This document shows, piece after piece, positions 5,864 to 6,005 of a stretch of DNA of 6,005 nt (the stretch's first letter is position 1; each line of letters starts with the position of its first letter). The position numbers and the translations under genes are program-made. The DNA lies in assembly GCA_030597435.1 (NCBI GenBank), contig JAUVRV010000189.1, forward strand, positions 1 to 6,005, written 5' to 3'. The notes beneath the pieces were generated by a model. That model did no database searches and was not told the origin of the DNA. It was given only the letters and a program-made list of their open reading frames with translations. This DNA is from Gemmatimonadales bacterium (lineage in GTDB: Bacteria > Gemmatimonadota > Gemmatimonadetes > Gemmatimonadales > GWC2-71-9).

Positions 5864-6005
5864 TTAACTGAGTATCACACCTGGAAGATCGGCGATCGAA
5901 TCCAACACCAGGTCGGGTTGGATATCCGAGTCGTGGAGTTCGGACTGGCTGTACTTCCCCGTGCGAAGCATTATCCCCTTGCCACCCAAAGCCTGGATGC
6001 CGGCC
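5864..6005 (-). CDS. HAD superfamily IIA phosphatase, LHPP/NagD-like, C-terminal fragment
   Basis: The frame enters from the right edge and ends at TAA (5866-5864), leaving the last 46 residues. These read AGIQALGGKGIMLRTGKYSQ and, after a short linker, QPDLVLDSIADLPGVI. They match the end of HAD-IIA hydrolases of the LHPP type, where an AGM-x-G-hydrophobic-VRTGKY strand follows the Asp-Asp of motif IV and PDxVLDSIADLP forms the final strand and helix. The catalytic aspartates and cap domain lie outside the window. Family members dephosphorylate small phosphoesters, pyrophosphate or phosphohistidine in the cytoplasm; the substrate cannot be judged here. It is 262 bases upstream of the FMN reductase, so probably a separate transcription unit. 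Confidence 0.82.
   Translation of the reverse strand, partial: AGIQALGGKGIMLRTGKYSQSELHDSDIQPDLVLDSIADLPGVILS

Noticed and set aside
5885..5905. GATCGAATCC resembling a tRNA T-loop
   Set aside because: It lies inside the HAD coding frame (residues VLDSIADL) and no acceptor, D or anticodon arms can be drawn around it.
1..6005. CRISPR array, insertion sequence or attachment site
   Set aside because: No regularly spaced repeats, terminal inverted repeats, transposase or integrase frames are present; the gene order looks chromosomal.

Overview
All recognisable genes in this window lie on the minus strand, so the biology reads from right to left. The window suggests a GC-rich, Gram-negative-type bacterium: several products carry Sec-type signal peptides or membrane anchors with large domains that would sit in the periplasm. 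The gene set resembles the MoxR-associated/BatA-like clusters (DUF4159, VWA, TPR) of lineages such as Acidobacteriota, Gemmatimonadota and Planctomycetota. The sequence alone does not settle the phylum.

Layout, in transcription order. (1) 6005-5864: the last 46 residues of a HAD-superfamily IIA phosphatase of the LHPP/NagD type, cut by the window edge. (2) 5863-5602: a 262-base non-coding stretch holding a degenerate octamer array (5616-5655) and two copies of AGTACGTA. (3) 5601-4996: a 201-residue NADPH-dependent FMN reductase. (4) 4995-4928: a 68-base gap with a small bulged stem-loop. (5) 4927 to the left edge: four tightly packed genes. They encode a DUF4159 protein (4927-4118), a 764-residue membrane protein with a VWA domain and a glutamine-amidotransferase-like domain (4117-1823), a secreted caspase/legumain-like protein (1826-837), and a TPR protein (840 to beyond position 1).

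The three junctions of the four-gene block are TAA|ATG with no gap, ATGA overlap and GTGA overlap. These show an operon whose products are probably made in linked amounts. The TPR gene starts with GTG behind a good Shine-Dalgarno.

The operon looks like an envelope protein-interaction system rather than a metabolic pathway. The VWA domain keeps its metal-binding MIDAS motif. The amidotransferase-like domain of the same protein has no cysteine available for catalysis. The caspase-like protein keeps the His-Gly motif but appears to have Ser where the nucleophilic Cys should be, and it adds two Ca-binding-like loops and a C-terminal coiled coil. The TPR protein is a natural scaffold. The most interesting reading is a periplasmic or membrane complex built from degenerate enzyme folds plus a metal-dependent VWA adhesion module, possibly served by a MoxR-type AAA+ ATPase encoded elsewhere. 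No MoxR, DUF58 or BatA gene is visible here. The function of this assembly is not known to me.
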